From: Periplaneta americana
Taxonomy: Eukaryota > Arthropoda > Insecta > Blattodea > Blattidae
Direction: 5' to 3'
DNA length: 64,000 nt
Assembly: GCF_040183065.1 (NCBI RefSeq)
Contig: NC_091123.1
Location: 105,862,321-105,926,320 of the forward strand
This document shows, in pieces, positions 35,629-45,702 of this stretch (positions within the stretch are counted from its first letter, which is position 1; each line of letters starts with the position of its first letter). A program made the position numbers and the translations under genes. The notes beneath the pieces are model-generated. The model had not been told where the DNA came from, ran no database searches, and saw only the letters and a list, made by a program, of their open reading frames with translations.

Positions 35629-36275
35629 ACGGATACCTTCCTTTCCCTCTTACTCCAAAATTCCAACCTTGTGAATACAAAATAAATGGATAAATTTCAG
35701 AACAAGGATACTTTCCTTTCCCTCTTACTCCAAAATTCCAATCTCATGCACACAAAATAAATTGGCACTAAAAACTTCCTTTTCGTATGCATGATGATGC
35801 GTATTCGACATACACAGATGAATTGCCTTTTTTTTTTTTTTTTTTAATAATTGTTAGTGAGGTATCCGTATACTGAAATTTTCCCAAATAAATTATTGGC
35901 TCTGCAATGTCTCTTCGTAAGCAAGATGATGAGAATTCGACAAATACATACAAATCTGCTCTTTTTAGTAGCCTATTTCAAGATAATTGTCAGTGAGGTA
36001 TCCGTATACTAAAATTTTCCCAATTATTATCAAAATTATGAAATAACCACTGTATAAATTATGTGGATGGGATAAACTTCAGAACATGGATTGCACCCTT
36101 TCCCTCTTAGTTCAAAATTCCAACCTTATGCACACAAAATAAATTATTGGCACTGAAAAGTGCCTTTTCGTAAATATAATGATGCGCATTCGACAAACGC
36201 AGACAAATCTGCTCTTTTTAGTATTTTAAGACATAATTTGGTACGTGCAATCCATGTTCTAAAATGTTCCCGAAT
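35629..36275 (+). mobile_element. MITE cluster in the intron of the element Z accessory gene
   Basis: 36071-36275 is a copy of the 7160-7378 MITE (inverted ends AGAACATGGATTGCACC...GTGCAATCCATGTTCT). 35629-36030 holds at least two more, diverged and partly tandem, with the variant ends CACGGATACCT and GAGGTATCCGTATAC. Confidence 0.8.
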
Positions 36276-36297
36276 TATGTAAACACGTATAACTCAC

Positions 36298-36472
36298 CTG
36301 GAACAGCGTTGAATTGTGAGGTTAAATCCAACCAGGTAGCCTGCTTTTCTCTTAGAGAACTTCCGTCAGTACTTTTATTTTCTAATATAGATGCCGAATT
36401 GCCGACGAGTTCTAAAAGAATTCCCACTTCGAACTGTGAGGAGTTCGGTGCTCTTTTCTTTTTTTCTTCCAT
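36298..36472 (-). CDS. Element Z accessory gene, exon 1 (Myb/SANT-like domain)
   Basis: From the ATG at 36472 it reads MEEKKKRAPNSSQFEVGILL, ELVGNSASILENKSTDGSSL, REKQATWLDLTSQFNAVPG, the first two helices of a Myb_DNA-bind_5 domain (tryptophan at 47). The donor CCAG|GTGAGT lies at 36298/36297. The 175-nt exon joins in frame, splitting the Gly codon, to exon 2 at 34029. The 2268-bp intron holds the MITE cluster. An upstream in-frame ATG at 36526 would add 18 residues. The gene starts about 260 bp inside the right terminal repeat and is transcribed towards the transposase. Confidence 0.85.
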
Positions 36473-36769
36473 GAAACTTGTTTTGAAACCTCTGACGATG
36501 TTTGAAACAGTCCGACAAGGCGACAAACAAAAACGAAGCGATAATTGACAGAGTGCGTTCGTTCGCTGTTTTATACGCGGTTACCTAGCGCTCAGATGAT
36601 TCTTCTCAAGCGAGCGTACCGTCAGCTGACGGTAATGAGTTGATCGAGGGAAAATGTCGGTGCACCGCATCTGTAACTTGATCATTGTCAAGAATTGACC
36701 ATGTTTCCGTGATTGCTGATAAACGGGCTAGATGATCGAGAATGGTGCACACGGCCACTACTCTCGATC

Positions 36770-36990
36770 GTGCTATGCGCCAGCTTGTGTAATCACGTAA
36801 GCAACGGTTTTGCTCTAGGGTTTAGCGGGTAAAATTTGTTAAATTTATATTGCTGCCTAGATCATAGAAATTTCTATGAACTAGGATTGCTGGTGTAGGA
36901 ATCTAGTGGATATTTTTAGCACCTACAGCGGCAGAATAATTTAATTTTACATTGACAATATGGTTTTTGAACTATTTCATAGCGGGTTTT
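36770..36990. repeat. Interspersed repeat just outside element Z
   Basis: 36772-36806 is the inverse of 22483-22516 with one or two differences. A self-complementary CATAGAAATTTCTATG lies near 36867. The class is unknown. Confidence 0.6.
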
Positions 36991-37122
36991 TAAGAATCGC
37001 GTTGGTGATACTGATTAGTAATGAGAGAGTGAGATTGTGATGTTGATATGTAGAAGACAATTCTTATCCTGAAATTTCTCGTGTTTATTTATTTTAAGAG
37101 GCAGTTTGCTACGCTGGGAATC

Positions 37123-38229
37123 ATGCAATCAATTAGTGAAGTGTTGGAAGATGTAATAAAACCAAGAAGACCATCTGATAGCGCTTTTAAGCAGCAGCAA
37201 CTACCTGCTTGGCAACCGAACTTGACAGCCGGCACTGTTTTACCGATGTTTATTATGATTGGTATTGCGTTCATCCCTGTTGGAATAGGCTTACTCTATT
37301 TATCAGATAAGGTGATAGAAGTGGCAATAGATTATACAGATTGTAAAAACTCTGTTGGTAAAAAGTGTAGTGAAGTAATTGAAGAAAAATCTGATATCCA
37401 GTGTAACTGTACCATTCCATTTGTACTCGAACAAGATTTTAAATGTAATGTTTATATGTACTATGCGTTAACAAATTTTTACCAAAACCATAGAAGGTAT
37501 GTTAAATCGCGTGACGATGACCAGTTGCTTGGACGTCTAAGTCACAAACTATCATCAGACTGTGCCCCGTTTCAAGTAAATGAGGAAAAGAGCCCTATTG
37601 CACCATGTGGAGCTATTGCTAATTCTTTCTTCAGCGATGAATTGGTTATTGAGTTTGTAGACAGAGCAAATAATAGGAAGAGAGTGCCATTGCTGAGGAC
37701 AAATATTGCATGGCCATCTGACAAGCAAATAAAATTTCGAAATCCTCCTGGAAACTTAACCCAAGCTTTCAGTGGATTTGGAAAACCACAGTCGTGGAAG
37801 AAGAATATCTGGGAATTAGATACAGAAAACCCAGATAACAATGGCTTTCAAAATGAGGATTTAATTGTCTGGATGAGAACTGCTGCACTTCCAACTTTTC
37901 GCAAATTGTACCGCCATATTGACCACAGTAAAACAGGCTTCACAGATGGTCTTCCAAAAGGAAATTACTCGCTTTTTGTTGATTATTCTTATATGGTAAC
38001 CAAGTTTGAAGGTACGAAGAGAGTGATACTGTCAACAACATCTTTGCTAGGTGGGAAAAACCCATTTTTAGGAATTGTTTATATCATTGTGGGTTGTTGG
38101 TGTCTTCTACTTGGTATAATTTTTCTGTTTGTACACCTCAAGTGCAGTAAGAAGACTACAGAGATTATTAACATAAGTCCTCACACCCCTTATGAACAGT
38201 TCATCTATAGACACCATTATGAATTATGA
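37123..38229 (+). CDS. CDC50/TMEM30 family P4-ATPase flippase subunit
   Basis: This is the non-catalytic beta subunit that escorts P4-ATPase phospholipid flippases out of the ER and is needed for their activity at the plasma membrane and in endosomes. It has 368 residues from the ATG at 37123, typical for the family. The frame runs 14 codons further upstream, but from a GTG. Residues 15-31 hold the conserved cytosolic RRPSDSAFKQQQLPAWQP segment. Membrane segments lie at about 37-60 (GTVLPMFIMIGIAFIPVGIG) and 315-338. The ectodomain carries paired cysteines (Cys74, 82, 94, 96, 108, 147, 162) and N-glycosylation sequons at Asn95, 211 and 281. It also has the family blocks YMYYALTNFYQNHRRYVKSR, PCGAIANSFFSD and NYSLFVDYSYMV. 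No intron interrupts the coding sequence. TTATTTTAAG before 37101 could be an acceptor of a 5' UTR intron. No poly(A) tract marks it as a recent retrocopy. Confidence 0.97.
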   Translation: MQSISEVLEDVIKPRRPSDSAFKQQQLPAWQPNLTAGTVLPMFIMIGIAFIPVGIGLLYLSDKVIEVAIDYTDCKNSVGKKCSEVIEEKSDIQCNCTIPFVLEQDFKCNVYMYYALTNFYQNHRRYVKSRDDDQLLGRLSHKLSSDCAPFQVNEEKSPIAPCGAIANSFFSDELVIEFVDRANNRKRVPLLRTNIAWPSDKQIKFRNPPGNLTQAFSGFGKPQSWKKNIWELDTENPDNNGFQNEDLIVWMRTAALPTFRKLYRHIDHSKTGFTDGLPKGNYSLFVDYSYMVTKFEGTKRVILSTTSLLGGKNPFLGIVYIIVGCWCLLLGIIFLFVHLKCSKKTTEIINISPHTPYEQFIYRHHYEL

Positions 38230-39400
38230 TAAACGATTATGTTTTCAGTATTAATTCTGTTTGCCTTTAGATGAATAGCCTATGCTTTAAGTTCTCGAAA
38301 GTACAAAGTTATCTTACCTAAACTGAAGGAAGGGGCCGTTTGGTTACTGAATGGAGCTGTAATGAAGTCAACAAAAATAACTCATGATGTAGAATCTTAT
38401 AAGCTGATCTTGCAAGAAAGCAGCTGCTAATTAGGCCTTTGAATGGGAAAATAAACCAACATATTCCCTCTTTTGTATTTGTTACCTTCATTGAATTGTA
38501 GATCTTTAAAAAATGAAGTCTAGATAATAACCTGCTTGTAACATTTAGCTTTCTTATTTCATCACATTTTACATAGACTAATTGGATTGGCACAGTGTCC
38601 TTTACCCAGGTTAAGAAGCAATTAGTGATTGTTTGGTTACAATGAAAATTGTTTTGGATTTTCGTGAGTTACTCGGAAGTCGTACTCAGACGCTTTTTGG
38701 ATTTAATTTTGTTTGTGGCCTTGCTCCTTGGTATAATATAAATCTTTAATTGAGGATAGGATATGTTTTTCTTCTCAGTTTGAAATTCTGTTCTTTGCAA
38801 TGTAGTTCACAGCTTCATTTCTGGCTGTGTCACAATAAAATGGGATTCACTGTAGTACAATTTCTATAATTAAGCGTACCAGAATTATGAAGTAGAACGA
38901 GTAGCTGCTTTAAAAGTCACAAAGGATAAAATTTCTTGAAATTTATGTAAAATGTTATGCTTTTGATAGATATTTTAATCACTAATACCTTAACATCAAA
39001 ACTTTTTTTTTTAACATGACAGTAAAATGAAACAAGAGAACGTGTTCCATACTTTTCTGCTCTGTTAAGAATATATCAGTGTAAACGTGATATTTCTTTT
39101 GTGCCAATATTAAGAGCAGTGATTCTAATTTCATATTCTTTGTAAATAATTTATTTCAATTACAAGTTGAAGAGGATAATACTGTAAGCTGTCTTTCATA
39201 ACTATGTTATGTTCTCTATTGACTTACAATTCGTATGTACTGTTTTGTTGACTTGTTACTACTCTCTGTATTAAACAATCTCTCTTATTATTTTTAAGTT
39301 TGGTAGATGGAATAATCCAATTTCTCCACTTATTTCCAGGAAGTATTATAAAAGTGTGTTATTTTGTAAAATAAATGCCTTTCTTTCATTGTTTGTGGAC
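38230..39400 (+). other. Probable 3' UTR of the CDC50 gene
   Basis: About 1.1 kb of AT-rich sequence without ORFs leads to AATAAA near 39370, followed by a GT/T-rich TTCTTTCATTGTTTGTGG. The extent is inferred. Confidence 0.45.
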
Positions 39401-39654
39401 TTTATTTTTACATGTACTGTGACTTTAAACAGAAGTGTCCAACATAATTATATGCGCACAATAACAAACATTTATCACCTTATAAAAGTTTTCTAAACAG
39501 AGATGATATTCTTCATTAACTTCACCTCCCTTAAAACTTTATGTAGTATTTGGAATATAACAAGACTCAAACACATGACATCATCTAGAGATCAACGTGA
39601 AGGTGATGGCTGTCTGAAAGAGATGCATCATTGAGTGTATACACATTCTAAAGT

Positions 39655-39904
39655 TTTTTTTTTTATTGGATTATTTTACGACGCTGTATCAACATCTCCG
39701 GTTATTTAGCGTCTGAATGAAATGAAGGTGATAATGCCGGTGAAATGAGTCCGGGATCCAGCACCGAAAGTTACCCAGCATTTGCTCGTATTGGGTTGAG
39801 GGAAAACCCCGGAAAAAACCTCAACCAGGTAACTTGCCCCGACCGGGATTCGAACCCGGGCCACCTGGTTTCGCGGCCAGACACGCTGACCATTACTCCA
39901 CAGG
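39655..39904 (-). mobile_element. tRNA-derived SINE with 13-bp target-site duplication
   Basis: Minus strand: a head with a B-box GGTTCGAATCCCGG, a body including CAACCCAATACGAGCAAATG, and a 3' end CGTCGTAAAATAA followed by an A-run (T-run on + at 39653-39664). CACATTCTAAAGT flanks it at 39642-39654 and 39905-39917. The spurious ORFs on both strands (39745-39933 +, 39706-39954 -) are SINE-encoded. Confidence 0.95.
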
Positions 39905-39917
39905 CACATTCTAAAGT

Positions 39918-40437
39918 AGTCATAGACATCTAAAATAAAAAATTCAAACTGCATTCACTAAACTTACTTGGCAGGAGCTCATTCCTCGAATTGAAGGGGG
40001 AAAAGCCAGGGAATTTAACCCATTCAGAATTCCCCACCTCCCCCCAAGTCCTACATTTCTGTGTTCATTTCCATTTGGGGAGAGAAATCAATCAATCTTC
40101 TTAATATATCCGGCTGTTTGCTGACAACATAAAGTCCACTATAGTCTATTCAGTTGTTGTTTCTCACGAGAAATGAGTATTTTGATCGGTGTTTGTATTT
40201 CCCACGAAATATTGGAAGTCTTGCTATTGTTGTTTTAATTATACAATTTTGTAATTGATTTGTAAAGTAGCTACTAGTAATTGAGAAAGCTGAAATCATT
40301 CAATCGTTTATTAATGTCATGAGCAACAGTTTGTTGCATATACATAAAATGCACTAAATTACAAAAGCTATAAAATAGTATTTGACATAAAATGTAAAAA
40401 CAAATGAATACAAACAATACAAATGAAATAACAATAC

Positions 40438-40487
<50 letters not shown>

Positions 40488-40700
40488 ACTAATAATAGTA
40501 AATGAGTTAATGGTATCATAAAATCATAATATAGAATGATCCATATGAATCATTACTATTTTAATCACTGATAACTATTGACCAAAATATAACACACACA
40601 TGCAATCACTTCTGAACTAAACACTAACCATGAGAGAATCATTTTTATCACAGTAAATGTGGAAATTTCTTCCGTCAGCATTCAAACACAATAACCTGTC
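39918..40700. other. Non-coding, with a (TAA)n run at 40436-40492
   Basis: No gene was seen. The AATAATAAT-type microsatellite is uninterrupted for about 45 bp. Confidence 0.6.
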
Positions 40701-40705
40701 AAAAC

Positions 40706-40870
40706 ATATGTGGCTTAGTGGATAAAGTGTCAGCACATAGAGCTGAAAACCCGGATTCAAGTCCCGGTGCCGGAGAGAATTTTTCTCAGTTCTACCCATT
40801 CTTCACCATATAGTAATGCAGAATACCTGCGCGGAAATATCATATGTACTTCAGTACATCATAGTAATAT
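40706..40870 (+). mobile_element. tRNA-derived SINE
   Basis: The head GTGGCTTAGTGGATAAAGTG is followed by a B-box-like GGATTCAAGTCCCGG and the tail CCGGAGAGAATTTTTCTC. It is the same family as 18519-18690. Confidence 0.85.
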
Positions 40871-40879
40871 TCTGTGATG

Positions 40880-41175
40880 TTTTCCGAAATATATTCTCGT
40901 GAATGTTGTTGATTTCATTCCTGATATTCTCTCTGAGTTTAGCAAGTGTACCTAGTCTATTCCTATTCCTAAACATTCTGTCTTTCAGATAGCCCCACAG
41001 GTAGGAGAGTAACATCTCAGGTGATCTGAGGAGCCACAGGTTGAGATTATGTATTCACGGAAGAAGCTGATTATTAGATCCCTAGACTTGTTAGACATAT
41101 AACATGTTGCGCCATCTTGTTGAAAGTAGCCTTCCATCAGCTTGATGTTGTCGAGTTGTTCCACTAATATGTTAA
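40880..41175 (-). pseudogene. Tc1/mariner-like transposase, C-terminal half fragment
   Basis: Minus strand: MEGYFQQDGATCYMSNKSRD, then LIISFFREYIIST, then after a frame change LGTLAKLRENIRNEINNIHE and NIFRKTSQNI. FQQDGATCY is the second catalytic motif of IS630/Tc1-mariner transposases. The region with the third acidic residue is distorted. A start of the same kind of protein lies at 41668 on the opposite strand, so the element seems rearranged. Confidence 0.7.
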
Positions 41176-41216
41176 CGTCAGTAGTAGTCCACTAATATGT
41201 TAACGTCAGTAGTAGT
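41161..41216. repeat. Tandem duplication, 2 x 28 bp
   Basis: CCACTAATATGTTAACGTCA and eight further bases occur twice in direct succession, followed by a short (AGT)n run. Confidence 0.9.
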
Positions 41217-41667
41217 AGTAGTAATCAATATGTGAATGAGAAGTTTTTTCCCTCCTCTACTTTTTCATCAATCCTAATATTTCAAGAGCTGCAAATATAG
41301 TGGTGTAATAGATAAGAAAAATTGTGTAGAGAAGAAGACAAACACTAGGAATGTCAAACATACTGCTATAAGAATTATTTGTCAACAATGTGGTCTCGGC
41401 AAGTTCGCTATTCAATGTAGTCCCCTTTTTAGGGCACTTCGTCTTGTGGAGTATACATAGTCAAGTCACTTTTTCCTTATGCGGAGCATTTGTTTACATA
41501 ATGTACGTTTACCAGGTGGCGTGCAACCAGCATGAAGGCCATACAACACGTGGCAAACTGTCTCCTGCATGCTTGGCAGTCCAGTTCAGTTTCTCTGTTG
41601 TGTTGGCGTTAGATTCCATGTTTTTCTTCTGATTGTGTTAGTGAAATGTTCAGATTAGCTTGCTTAC

Positions 41668-41770
41668 ATGGCATCACAGAAATTTACATTAGAGCAAAGG
41701 ATTTTCATGGCTCTTTGTGCCACCTATCTGCTGTGTCAGAACTAAGCTGACACGACTTCTAAATTTTTAT
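41668..41770 (+). pseudogene. N-terminal fragment of a Tc1/mariner-like transposase
   Basis: It reads MASQKFTLEQRIFMALCATY, then LLCQN and a stop. The start KFTLEQRIFM resembles the first helix-turn-helix of mariner-like transposases. Nothing further follows in frame. Confidence 0.45.
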
Positions 41771-42169
41771 CATAGGGACTCTTTAACTAGACTAATATAA
41801 TAATAATAATAAACGAGTGTCTGTGAATATAGGACAGTGTGCAAATGATATGTAGTATAAACTGTAATCAAGATTTCATGCTATAAATTAGAAGTTATAA
41901 AGAAAAGATACAGTTTTTAGCTCCGTAGACAACCTTACATCAGCTAATAATGTCTCTTAGAAAAGTGTCAGGCCCATCATAAATCTGAATGTCATAATGT
42001 GGCGAACAGTACAGAAAACAGTGGGGTGTGTGGTTTATCTGAGCCAGGCATTTCAGATATTGGTACTGTATCAATAAAAATGACGCAGAATCGATCAGGC
42101 CTATTTCAATTTATTGCGAGACTTAAATAGGGTGAAAGATGATAGTGATCCTATTTCTGACTATCCTAA

Positions 42170-42305
42170 AAGTTGTTTAGTCAACTGTACAAAGAAGGTT
42201 TGAACCTCATAAATAACACATTAAGGCATCACTCATGAGGCAATTATGGCAGGAAATAATGGGGTAGGGTGGCCAGTTCCTTTCCCCCTTCATTGTATAC
42301 ATCGC
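42170..42305 (-). repeat. Interspersed repeat, inverted copy of 11690-11810
   Basis: It shares GGAACTGGCCACCCTACCCC and its flanks in inverse orientation. Confidence 0.7.
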
Positions 42306-42327
42306 TGGCTAGTAACATTTCACTAAA

Positions 42328-42422
42328 GGCTGGTTCACAATAAACCAGAAACGAGAACGGAAATATTGTTAAAATAAATATATTTAACTATATTTCTGTT
42401 CCTGGTTTATTGTAAACCAGCC
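42328..42422. mobile_element. 95-bp foldback MITE
   Basis: GGCTGGTTCACAATAAACCA and the following bases pair with the right half (TGGTTTATTGTAAACCAGCC) along most of their length. Confidence 0.75.
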
Positions 42423-42715
42423 CTAATCAGACTTAAAAAGTATACAAACAATAAGTTCTTCCTCTGACACATATCAGATCCTACAAGGTGGATAATAAAT
42501 TAATTTCTTCGCAATCATATCGCTAATTGGAGTTATGTTATTTAAAATATGGACATTGATTTTAAAAATTCACGCAGGCAATATGTTAACTTTCCGAGGT
42601 ATGCTTGAGTCAAAGTTTTTTTGTAGAACCATATGGAATGATGAGAAACAAAAAAGATAGTGTCATTTCTTTCATTAACATCTTTCTACCATTTAATTTA
42701 CATATACATACATAT

Positions 42716-44291
42716 ACTTGCTTACAAATAGCTTTTAAGGAACCTATAGGTTCATTGTCACCCTCACATAAGCCCGTCATCGGTCCCTATCCTGTGCAAG
42801 ATTAATCCAGTCTCTATCATCATATCCCACCTCCCTCAATCTATTTTAATAGTATCCTTCTATCTACGTCTCGGCCTCCCCAAAGGTCTTTTTCCCTCTG
42901 GTCTTCTAACCAACACTATATGCATTTCTGGATTTGCCCATACGTGCTACATGCCCTGCCCATCTCAAACATTTGGATTTAATGTTCCTAGTTATGTCAG
43001 GTGAAGAATACAATGCGTGCAGTTCTGTGTTGTGTAACTTTCTTCATTCTCCTGTAACTTCATCCCTCTTAGCCCCAAATATTTTCCTAAGAATCTTATT
43101 CTCAAACAGAGAGTTCAAGCTTCTCAACCATACAGAACTGGTAATATAACTGTTTATACATTCTAACTAGATTACAAAAGCTTCTCCACCGAATAATAAC
43201 AGGCATTTCTCATATTTATTCTGCATTTAATTTCCTCCCAAGTGTCATTTATATTTGTTACTGTTTCTCCAGGATATTTGAATTTTTCCACCTCTTCGAA
43301 AGATAAATCTCCAATTTTTGTTTCCATTTCGTACAATATTCTGGTCACGAGACATAATCATATACTTTGTCTTTTCAGGATTTACTTCCAAACCTATCAC
43401 TTTACTTGCTTCAAGTAAAATTTCCGTGTTTTCCCTAATCGTTTGTGGATTTTCTCCTAACATATTCACATCATTCACATAGACAAGAAACTGATGTAAC
43501 CTGTTCAATTCCAAACCCTCTGTTATCCTGAACTTTCCTAATGGCATATTCAAGAGCGAAGTTAAAAAGTAAATGTGATAGTGCATCTCCTTGCTTTAGT
43601 CAGCAGTGAATTGGAAAAGCATCAGATAGAAACTGGCCTATACGGACTCTGGTGTAAGTTTCACTTAGACCATTTTAATTAGTCGAACTAGTTTCTTGGG
43701 AATACCAAATTCAATAAGAATATCATAATAATTCCCTCTTAACCGAGTCATATGCCTTTTTGAAATCTATGAATAACTGATGTACTGTATTCTTATACTC
43801 CCATTTTTTCTCCAATATCTGTCGAATAGAAAAAATCTCATCAATAGTCGATCTATTATGCTTAAAACCGCACTGATAATTCCCAATAATTTCATCTACA
43901 TAGGGAGTTAATCTTCTCAAAAGAATATTGGACAAAATTTTGCACATCAGCAAAAGTGATATTCCTCGAAAGTTACCACAGTTAGTCTTGTCCCCCTTCT
44001 TAAAAATAGATACAATTATGGACTCCTTTCTATTCTATATCTAGCTAGTTCTTTTGCTATTAATGTTACCCCTCCTTTTCTATAAAGACTAGTTACATCC
44101 CACTTACCAAATCTCATAACCTTATTCCTTTACTGTGGTCGTGCCAGAGAATCAGTCCCACTCCGAGGCTTATTGTATGGATTCGTAACAAGCTGTTTTT
44201 TACGGTGATGGGTTGTTAGCCCTTTGCCCAGTCCCCAAGCTGGAGGACCACCCTTTATCAGCTGTCCACGACTGCTTATTCAATATATTTG
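42716..44291 (-). mobile_element. LINE copy, internally deleted, with RT remnants
   Basis: Minus strand, 5' to 3': leader (44291-44140), a trace of the AP-endonuclease start (RFGKWDVTSLYRKGG near 44110), then a jump to RT fingers/palm. The palm frame 43953-43723 reads NYQCGFKHNRSTIDEIFSIR, ending in DFKKAYDSVKREL (RT motif A, Asp in FKKAYD). After decay come [20 protein letters not shown] (motif C, expected YADD appears as YVND) and [19 protein letters not shown]. The C-terminal tail runs to the 3' end at about 42716. Many stops and frame changes are present. The clade is perhaps RTE-like: an AP-endonuclease type with no RNase H seen. Confidence 0.85.
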
Positions 44292-44298
44292 CTATATA

Positions 44299-45657
44299 CA
44301 GGGTGGCACACGAAATGTCATACCAATTAATTATCTCATTAAAATTTTAATATTGTAGTTTAGATGTTTCTAGCTGCGCTAGCAGATGCCGAAATTCATT
44401 GAAAATCCGATAGGTAGCATCACAATCTGGATGTAACCATAGCTACGAACACGAACATCAATTTGTGAAATGGCGGACAACGGGCGATTGGCTGTTGAAC
44501 ACAAGGTGAAAGTTGTTCTATTTTTTGCCGAAACGAAGATTGTTGTGAGGACTCAGAGACGTTTTGGTGCTCACTTTAATAAAAGATGGGTTCCTAGCAA
44601 GCAGACAATTTACAGATTGCCCCAACAGTTTGAAACTAATGGTTCTGTGTTGTAAAAAAAAAAAAAGCGGCCACGACACGCTAGTGTCCGACACCTGAAA
44701 ACATGGAAGCGATTCGCGTGGCTTTGACTCGAAATCCCTCTAAATCAACAAGGAGGGCTTCTGCCGAGTTGGGAATCGGTCGTCGGTCAGAGCAAGGGAT
44801 CATGCATTCAGATCTTCAACTATTGTATTCCTACAAAATTACCGTTCTGCATAAACTTGCAAGAGAGATAAGGAGCAGAGGCTACAATTTGCGTTGTGGG
44901 CAATGGAAGAAAAGGCTGTGCTCCACAACACATGGTTTACAGACGAGGCCTACTTTCATGTGAACAGTGTTGTGAATAAACAAAACGTTCGATTCTGCGC
45001 GAGGGAACCTCCTCGCATACTGCATGAAAAAGAAATGTTTGGGGCAAAAGTTTCTGTATAGGCCGCAATTTCGAGCCACAGAATCAATGGTTCAATTTTC
45101 TTCGATGAAACTCTCAACCAAGTTCGATACAGAACCATGTTGGAAAGCAGTTTTATCCCCATCTCATGGCAAAAGTTCTCCCTATGGAAACACAGTGATT
45201 CATGCAGGATAGAGCCCGTCCACACACTGCAAACACCATTCTGGATTACCTGCACGAGATGTTTGATCTTCGTGTGATGTCACATCAGTTTTCTGATGAC
45301 ATGGGTGCGGCAAAATGTGGCTGCCACATAGCCCGGACATTAATCCATGCGATTTCTTTTTATGGGAATTCCTAAAAGAGAAAGTCTACCAAAGGAGGCC
45401 AGAAAATGTGGTGCAGCTCAGAGCCCTTCTAGTGGAGTTGTGCCGTGCGCTATCTGAAGATTGTGTCGAAAAAGGTGATGAATGTAAGGGTTCGTTTGCA
45501 AGAGGTAGTAAGGCAAAATGGCGGTCATATGGAACATATTCTGCATTAGAGATAAAATTCCAAATTCTAATTATTAATTCTGTATAATTTTGTAAAGCTT
45601 TAATACAAATCAATACGTGTTATATGTAAAATAAATGGTTGACATTTCGTGTGCCAT

Positions 45658-45661
<4 letters not shown>
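44299..45661 (+). mobile_element. mariner/Tc1-like element with terminal repeats, about 1.36 kb
   Basis: The left end AGGGTGGCACACGAAATGTC (44300) is matched by the reverse complement of 45641-45660 (AGGATGGCACACGAAATGTC, one mismatch). TA lies at both flanks, the expected target. It sits between the LINE leader and a (TA)n tract. It carries one broken transposase gene. Confidence 0.9.
44470..45590 (+). pseudogene. Transposase of the mariner/Tc1-like element, broken
   Basis: It starts MADNGRLAVEHKVKVVLFFA, then RTQRRFGAHFNKRWVPSKQT (first HTH). After an A-run frameshift near 44655 it gives IRVALTRNPSKSTRRASAEL and GIGRRS (second HTH). In shifted frames WFTDEAYFHVN gives the first catalytic Asp and MQDRARPHTAN the second. 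LPHSPDINPCDFFLWEFLKE and KVYQRRPENV give the third catalytic region (Asp in CDFF, a DDxD-type core). At least four frame changes are needed along its 1.1 kb, so it is inactive. The length fits a full-size transposase of about 350 residues. Confidence 0.85.

Positions 45662-45698
<37 letters not shown>
45661..45698. repeat. (TA)n microsatellite
   Basis: Alternating TA, adjoining the right end of the mariner-like element and probably including its TA target. Confidence 0.95.

Positions 45699-45702
<4 letters not shown>

Larger units (their letters stand above)
25471..36756. mobile_element. PIF/Harbinger transposon with two convergent genes (element Z)
   Basis: Terminal inverted repeats: 25471-25494 begins G(C/G)CCGTGTGCACCATTCTCG and is matched by the reverse complement of 36733-36756 with one mismatch in 24 bp. 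Inside the left end, on +, is an open 373-codon transposase. Inside the right end, on -, is a two-exon Myb/SANT-like gene. The two are convergent, the classical autonomous Harbinger layout. The 11.3-kb span is inflated by nested insertions: a LINE RNase H fragment, a short bipartite LINE copy, a SINE, a LINE C-terminal fragment and a MITE cluster in the intron. No 3-bp target-site duplication could be fixed (flanks TAT and ACT). Confidence 0.85.

Noticed and set aside
37081-37122. Upstream extension of the CDC50 ORF from 37081
   Set aside because: It starts at GTG and adds residues unlike the family N-terminus. The ATG at 37123 in a reasonable context starts directly before the conserved cytosolic segment.
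40274-40519. ORF with poly-isoleucine, resembling a membrane protein
   Set aside because: The isoleucine run is the translated (TAA)n microsatellite and the rest has no motif.
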